From assembly GCA_947396885.1 (NCBI GenBank), contig OX377204.1, positions 23,939,706-24,003,705 on the forward strand: 64,000 bases of DNA, written 5' to 3'. The notes beneath the pieces were generated by a model that was given only the letters and a program-made list of their open reading frames with translations, was not told where the DNA came from and did not search any database. The stretch comes from Heligmosomoides polygyrus polygyrus. Lineage: Eukaryota > Nematoda > Chromadorea > Rhabditida > Heligmosomidae. A program made the position numbers and the translations under genes. The stretch's first letter is position 1. Each line of letters starts with the position of its first letter. Shown piece by piece: positions 60,601 to 64,000 of the stretch.

Positions 60601-61359
60601 ATTCCATTTTAATTCACTGAAAATTAACGAAAATAAAGTGAATGAAAACAATTCATAGATGCTCTCATGGAGTAAACAATCATCTTTTCAATAGTGTATC
60701 ACCATTTGCAACAAATCTCAAACGTAGGCAGAGAGAAAAACTGTGGCGAACATCCTGGGGCGCCTGACACGAGCATTTTTGTGAAGAATAAAAAATAGAA
60801 ATATGGGCATTTTCGAAAACAATTAGTTAAACTAGAGTTTATTTTCAAGTTTCTTGAAAGTGCAGAGTTTAACTAGAAAGAGTAATTACTGAAATCCGAC
60901 TGGTGTTCAGTTTAATCTGAAAATAATATGGGTTGGCATTCCTAGGAGTTCTTTTTCTGCTGTCCTCGGCAAGGAGTCCTCGCTGTTTTGCGTCGGATAG
61001 TGACCGACTATAGGAACTGCCGCAGTGGGTTCCCTGACCTGACGATGTGGAATACAACCACAAAAACGGTTGCGGTAAGTTCCGAGATGCTTCTCCGCTG
61101 TTAATATCTGAGCAAATGACATCCTATCAACAGGTCGTGGAGGTGAAAGGGCCAGGAGACAGGCTTTCGACCAAGCAACGGCTCTGGCTAGACTTTTTCA
61201 CGCGGCACGAGATCAGGGCCGAAGTGTGCCATGTGATCGGTAAGAAAAATCTGAATAAAACGCAAGCCAGACTTGAGTCTAAGGTCCTAGTGTTGACACT
61301 GAACCTGGAAAATCCAAGAAAATGTACTTTCAGCGAAAAGCAATCGCGAGCTGAAGTAA
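42679..61359 (+). CDS. fan-1: FAN1 structure-specific nuclease, 24 exons, 5' partial
   Basis: FAN1 is recruited by ubiquitinated FANCD2 and cuts 5' flaps and crosslinked DNA. Exons: 42679-42771, 42850-42967, 43404-43518, 43579-43659, 45346-45469, 45524-45658, 45729-45805, 48678-48761, 48852-48919, 49067-49164, 49220-49317, 50009-50069, 50178-50263, 53462-53563, 53623-53745, 54121-54275, 54958-55115, 55228-55293, 57702-57852, 57934-58037, 58264-58458, 60946-61074, 61134-61239, 61334-61359. Phases agree at every junction, giving 850 codons and a stop. UBZ4 finger at residues 2-21 (C-x2-C-x11-H-x3-C); linker; conserved region with ARELFMRLHLRKAWW; SAP-like at about 300-365; TPR-like helices at about 384-590; VRR-NUC from about 640, with GVHAEGSIWHTVLGLL, SGFPDLTMWN (D795) and VVEVKGPGDRLS (E810, K812). 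The 15-residue Asp-Glu spacing is that of human FAN1. The start codon exon is missing, and the exon 4 end is uncertain. Confidence 0.9.
43579..43810 (+). other. fan-1: Ambiguous exon 4 end of fan-1
   Basis: The reading frame after the TTTTCAG acceptor stays open well past the phase-consistent donor (GAAG|GTCTGT at 43659) to about 43828. The extra part (SVDLGRPLLVTPPEE, then LARLEGRVCL) looks protein-like. Only the early donor fits the phase of the next exon at 45346. An alternative exon form is possible. Confidence 0.4.
44371..44432. repeat. TTTA microsatellite in a fan-1 intron
   Basis: Long run of TTTA/TTATT units. Similar shorter runs occur at 1003-1017, 30089-30108 and 41850-41920. Confidence 0.9.
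44990..45260. repeat. Dispersed intronic repeat with ~20-nt phased motif
   Basis: The sequence GTGAATTTAAAAGTTTCAAA to TTTGATGTGAAAAGTG includes four spaced copies of a TTNAATNTGAAA-like word (at about 45142, 45163, 45181 and 45218). A clearly related block lies at 57000-57270. Partial ones lie at 44040-44170, 49850-49950 and 60830-60930. It is non-coding, with no transposon hallmark. Confidence 0.55.
46091..47139. mobile_element. 1.05 kb palindromic foldback transposon in a fan-1 intron
   Basis: It begins TTAGGTTGTCCCATAAGTCC and ends with the complement, flanked by TA (46089-46090 and 47140-47141). The two halves are inverted copies of each other almost to the centre (about 46560-46620), with arms near 480 bp and moderate divergence. 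No transposase frame. A TA duplication with these termini fits a Tc1/mariner-mobilised foldback. Confidence 0.85.
47583..47885 (-). repeat. SINE copy E (near full length)
   Basis: The minus-strand head GTGTAGCGCAGTCGCAGGAG is A-box-like. CATTCGGATTTCCCGCCCAG follows at the B-box position, with the common body and tail (CAATGATTGGAGTGGCCAGC on plus). Confidence 0.7.
48032..48620 (+). repeat. SINE copy F, split by a 320-bp insertion
   Basis: The head and body run to about 48222 (ATAGTAGCAGAGTCCTCGGC, then CCAGACTTGCCTGGGAAGAA and TATAGGCCAAATCAACCTTC). The family tail resumes at 48548 (CACGACATCCTGCAGAAGTA, then GGCGCATCTGAGATGGGGCT). The sequence between ends in AAATAAATAAATAG and looks inserted; its nature is unknown. 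Confidence 0.55.
50463..51738. mobile_element. mariner-sized element, decayed, in a fan-1 intron
   Basis: CAGGGTGGCCCATAAGTCCT at the left and its diverged complement (GGACTTATGGGTCACTCTG) at the right are bordered by TA on both sides. The span of 1276 bp is typical for a full mariner/Tc1 element. No clear DDE/D motif can be read because of stop codons and indels. Confidence 0.75.
52090..52862 (+). pseudogene. 3' fragment of a second RTE lineage
   Basis: On the plus strand a broken frame carries the RTE C-terminal region: LHGTSVSECSSCVYLG, then VPALAYASETWA, RGIERTMLGVTRLTQVREG, RFADTRWTRAVTNWIPRDV and TPGGPPTGWSDFF, ending WRRCCPP at a C12 run. The stretch CAATTCGATGATCAGCGG ... GATAAGGTGATACAG is a typical RTE-1 3' end. 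Several stops and frameshifts are present. The lineage differs from the 36.7 and 58.8 kb RTE. It lies in a fan-1 intron. Confidence 0.8.
52865..53050. repeat. Imperfect ~60-bp tandem repeats
   Basis: Three diverged units each hold an ACGTTGGRCGAYGTC-like word and a CATGTYTTCTGAATC-like word (about 52895, 52935 and 52975, with a weaker fourth at about 53018). Confidence 0.55.
54484..54612 (+). repeat. SINE copy G (tail part)
   Basis: Shares TGTATAGGCCAAATACGCAT, CGACATCCCGTAGAAGTAGA and GCGCATTCCAAAGGGGATTG with the family 3' region. No head is present. Confidence 0.55.
55516..56796 (+). mobile_element. mariner (irritans-like), 1281 bp, in a fan-1 intron
   Basis: TTAGGTTGTAACGAATTAAA and complement are flanked by TA (55514-55515 and 56797-56798). 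Plus-strand transposase: GIYLYEFKLGTTAKEA; a one-base loss near 55946 causes a frameshift; then VTCDEKWIMYD (first Asp). The second-Asp block (the DNARPH region near 56425) is damaged by a two-base loss and a later insertion. SPTDYHFFKHLGDFL (third Asp) and an intact C-terminus to 56719 follow. It is the sister of the 25.2 kb copy; the mutations differ between the two, so each decayed separately. Confidence 0.9.
57000..57270. repeat. Second copy of the phased-motif intronic repeat
   Basis: It aligns by eye with 44950-45260: CTGCCTCCATGCACTTTAAA, GAGTGAATTAAAAACATCAC, AAGTCGTGCGAATTTGC, then TCTCCAGTTTAATCTGGAAG and further TTTGATTTCAGA words. Confidence 0.55.
58491..58831. mobile_element. Relative of the foldback element, cut by an RTE
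   Basis: CTAGGCTGAAAACTAAGTCC, then TCGTCGTTTTTAAACAATTC and the downstream order of words match the left arm of the 46.1 kb foldback. The similarity stops where the 58.8 kb RTE begins. After the RTE, AGGAGCTGTTGGCAGAAATA at 60546 resembles the central part of the foldback (GGAGCTGTCGGCAAAATAAC). Confidence 0.55.
58832..60536 (+). mobile_element. 5'-truncated RTE, same lineage as the 36.7 kb copy
   Basis: It begins at a point equivalent to about 38076 in the longer copy and runs to the same GAA-repeat end. The RT is readable in pieces: KATGFDDVAADLWKSK, FLDLEKAFDRIPRE, a broken region around the QGS motif, and LLYADAVMLASE. In the catalytic box the second Asp has become Ala (YADA). The C-terminal KRRRGRPNRRWADTLH to a stop at about 60525 is intact. 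It shows multiple frameshifts and is inactive. Confidence 0.85.
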
Positions 61360-62480
61360 CTGCCACGATGCCGACGTTGATGTTTGGGGTTTCGAATGGA
61401 CCATGAACGGACGGATAGGCAGAGATAGGCTACAGTATGATAACGGAAGAAGAGGAAACTGCAGAGTGTTCTCTTTTAAACCTTTCTAACCGTGTGAACT
61501 ACTTCTTACATTCAGCTTTGACCTTGACTACGAGTTTTGCTAATATGCTTCCATTTGATATTGCTCAACATGCTCGTATATTTATTCCTCCGCTGCGACA
61601 AGTTTGGTTTGTAGAATGACCAGTCTACTGAAGCACGCGATTTGAGTAACCATTGGATACATGTTAATTCATTATTGAATTAGTCGAATTCTTAAATGAA
61701 CTGGTCAGCAATGAGTTCGAACAACGGGCCCAAACACTTGTTCGAATATACCTTTTTCGCTTTTTCTCTTTGTTGGCTGGAAATCGCAAATCGCTGTGCA
61801 TCCAAAAGTATCCGAAATAAAACATCACAGTTTTTCCAGAAGCTGTTCGAAATCGATGTTCTAGACGACGGACGTACGTCCATTTAATAGAAGTTTCAAA
61901 AATCGATTTGCTTGTTTAGTCGAGTGCTCGAAAATTCAAAAATGGATTCAAAATAAGTTTTTGGTCGACCCCAATACCGAGGACTCTAGATGGCGTGCTC
62001 TAGCTGCACAACCAGACGCAGAATCACTCCAGATATGTATGTAGACATTCTTCTCTCGGTTTGGCCTTCACGGCCATTTGTTCTCCATAATAATCATGTA
62101 CTATTGACACACATTTTCTCAAGTATGTAGATACGCTAAGTAATACGCTCGTCATTTTTAGGAGTTTTCTACCTCGATCCGTTGTTTCTTAGGGAACTCA
62201 TTGCCTACTGCCTTACCGTATTGATTCCATCTGATTCCTTGTGAAGCTGATCCTCGTCTGACTTATGCTCAAGTGTGCGGCGTGTACACTTACTATGAAT
62301 GTAATTTATAATAGCGATCTTTTGAATAAAGTGTTAAAAGCGTTTCGGCAGAACACTGGAGAAGAAGGATTATTCTTCGGTTTTTATTTGATTCTTAAGG
62401 AAAAGATCACCGGTGCAGTAACACAGGATACACATGAAATGCAAAAATCTTCTACACATAAATAGAGGGATATCTCAGGA
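61360..62480. other. Downstream of fan-1, no recognised gene
   Basis: Several A+T-rich frames without motifs. The frame after the last fan-1 donor remains open to 61406 (GKKNLNKTQARLE), which would be an alternative C-terminus if intron 23 is retained. Confidence 0.35.
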
Positions 62481-62489
62481 GTAAAATTA

Positions 62490-63165
62490 CAGAATGAACC
62501 CTCCTTCAGCCGCCATGACTGCCTTCATCCTTCGTCTGAATCGCTCGAAGTCATTTTTGAAAGAGAGCTGTCCATATTTGTGAATGCTGCTTCAGTAGCG
62601 ATGCGAAGAGATGTGACACTAGGGTGCGTCGTCATTGTAGCACCCCTTCGACTATCCAAATAAACCAAACAAAGCAGTCCGGGAGAGTCGATTGCTGGCT
62701 ATTCAGGGGCCAGAACTCCTTACTAGTTAGAGCAAATATCAGACAGTCAGTTTTGGGCATGTGAGCAGGTCGACAAAAAGACGGCTGGTCTCTATGTGAC
62801 TAGTCGTCACCATATCTGTGTGCGGTTTCGCAAAAGTCTGCAAAACTAGCAGATAAATTTCTTTGGTGGCAATTTGTGCTTTCTCAAGGAAATGTGGCGG
62901 CATGACAACACCCTCACTGGACTGGACACCTAACCTAAGACGTGAACGTTTGCTGGTTGTAGCAACAGTCGGGCATCCCAAGGTTGCCAAAAGCAGCAAG
63001 CTACATTAAAGAGAAACAGTAGCAGATGGCAAAGGGCGACCCGCTTGGTTCTAGCAGCCTCATCTGTGTCGCGCGTTTCCTTTTACGATCTATACCATAG
63101 GTCCTCCTCTACAATCCGACGCATTGTTCGCTCGCTGACACCCACACAAGGGTCAAGCTTGAGGT
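62490..63165 (-). pseudogene. Decayed Tc1/mariner (maT-like) transposase
   Basis: Minus strand, in order: RTMRRIVEEDLWY (end of the DNA-binding part, about 63135), then VQSSEGVVMPPHFLE (about 62910, the strand following the first Asp in maT proteins), and FERFRRRMKAVMAAEGGF with a stop (about 62555-62495, the C-terminal tail). Frames are broken between the blocks and the catalytic residues are not readable. Confidence 0.65.
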
Positions 63166-63869
63166 TCGGGAATCGAGGGGGGGGGGGTGGTCGTACTGTG
63201 GCCTCGTCTGGAGAGGGGGGGGGGGTCGTGCTCTCCCGGTTTTGGCAGAGGATTCTCTCTTATTCTTCAGGTTTTTAGGTGATGTTTTTAATTCTTAATA
63301 AGTTGTTTTTCCAGGAATGCCTACGAAGGCGTGGAATCTGTCATTCGTCCCGCGAAGTTATAAAAATTAATATAAAGATGTTTCAAATAATGATTGTATT
63401 ACTTGTTAAAAATAAAGATTTTCTGCACCCGGATTTGGAGTCAATGAGAAGTTTCCATTTTCAGTTTTTTTTTTTCAGGAAGTCACGGATGAGACGGTTT
63501 TCTGCCTGAACGAGCGACATCTACGTCCTAAATTTCCGTCTTTAAAATTTGAAGCGTCAATTGCTAAGGAAAATTAAGTGCTTTTTCTACAAGATTTTTG
63601 GAAGCACTCTCCGAAGCGATGACCGAATGGCAACCGGAGGATGGACTTGTCACGGAACTAATTTTCACTCTTCGTCAGGAAACAACATCAGAAAGTGGAG
63701 TTGTACCAAATAAAGTTTTATTGCACAGTTTGACACACGTTTCTACGAACGCCTTCAGCTTAACCGGTTCCATGCTGATATCAGCGGCCGGCTCATCCCG
63801 ATATCACGGGTGAGTGCTGATAGGCGAGTTTGCTAGGAAGATATCGTGGATGTTATGTTCGGTCAAACA
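63166..63869 (+). other. Possible exon fragments, unassigned
   Basis: A poly-T TTTCAG acceptor at 63478 opens EVTDETVFCLNERHLRPKFP to a stop at about 63576. A frame from 63598 (EALSEAMTEWQPEDGLVTEL) runs 71 codons and contains AATAAAG at 63711. A TTTTCCAG at 63313 opens a short frame too. Joining them into a gene is not supported. Two G8-G11 runs are present at 63178 and 63218. Confidence 0.25.
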
Positions 63870-63940
63870 GCGCTGGTGGTGTAAGGCGAACATCGCTGCC
63901 CGGAAAGCAGAAGATGCGGGTTCGAGTCCCGCCTGTCGCA
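63870..63940 (+). tRNA. tRNA-Gly-like sequence, probably a pseudogene
   Basis: The 71 nt start GCGCTGGTGGTGTAAGGCGA, as in eukaryotic tRNA-Gly(UCC). They have a perfect T arm (GCGGG TTCGAGT CCCGC) with a canonical B box, and a 3' acceptor strand CTGTCGC plus discriminator A. The acceptor stem has one mismatch and two wobble pairs. The anticodon stem CTGC/GCAG encloses CCGGAAA, so position 33 is C instead of the invariant U and the triplet would be GGA, not UCC. No intron. It could be a decayed tRNA or a SINE head. No long T run directly follows as terminator. Confidence 0.55.
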
Positions 63941-64000
63941 AGAGTTTTGATCGCAACTAAACATCCTCCTAACAGCTTATATCCAGGTAAGTTTTTCGAA

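Overview
This 64 kb window is nuclear DNA of a nematode, most likely a hookworm or other strongylid. The evidence is short exons bounded by pyrimidine-rich TTTCAG acceptors, RTE-, CR1-, mariner- and maT-type transposons of nematode character, and TTTA microsatellites. The parasite genus is an inference from the transposon types and cannot be proved here. About 200 N mark one assembly gap (30779-30978).

Two multi-exon host genes on the + strand can be rebuilt with matching splice phases throughout. The first (23257-34670, 11 exons, 423 codons) encodes a TREX-like DEDDh 3'-5' exonuclease. Its Exo II and Exo III motifs are intact, but the Exo I glutamate reads as alanine, so it may be a pseudo-nuclease. 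The second (42679-61359, 24 exons, 850 codons, 5' exon not found) is FAN1, the Fanconi-associated nuclease, with UBZ finger, SAP, TPR-like and VRR-NUC regions. Its catalytic PD...EVK residues are intact. Both genes are swollen by transposons lying in their introns; I found none in a FAN1 exon.

A GC-rich first exon at 19.5-20.0 kb belongs to an unidentified cysteine-containing protein, possibly related to transposase-type proteins. At 17.15-17.77 kb a C2H2 zinc-finger gene sits inside a 2.9 kb element with long inverted ends and an 8-bp target duplication, so it appears to be transposon-borne.

Layout: 0-1 kb no recognised feature; 1.0-1.7 kb piggyBac-type MITE; 3.8-5.8 kb decayed CR1 (-); 6.2 kb TTCGAA array; 9.2-10.2 kb second array and CR1 ORF1 (+); 10.5-11.0 kb maT derivative; 12-13.4 kb hairpin MITEs; 13.9-15.8 kb long-inverted-repeat element containing a hAT containing a SINE; 16.06-18.97 kb zinc-finger transposon; 19.5 kb GC-rich exon; 20-22.2 kb MITE and SINEs; 23.3-34.7 kb TREX-like gene with two mariners in introns; 36.2-40.7 kb long-TIR element split by a 3.15 kb RTE; 41.2 kb maT fragment; 42.7-61.4 kb FAN1 with a palindromic foldback element, SINEs, mariners and RTE fragments in introns; 62.5-63.2 kb decayed Tc1/mariner; 63.87 kb tRNA-Gly-like sequence.

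The two host genes are both DNA-end or structure-processing nucleases on the same strand, 8 kb apart. Whether this linkage has meaning is inference.
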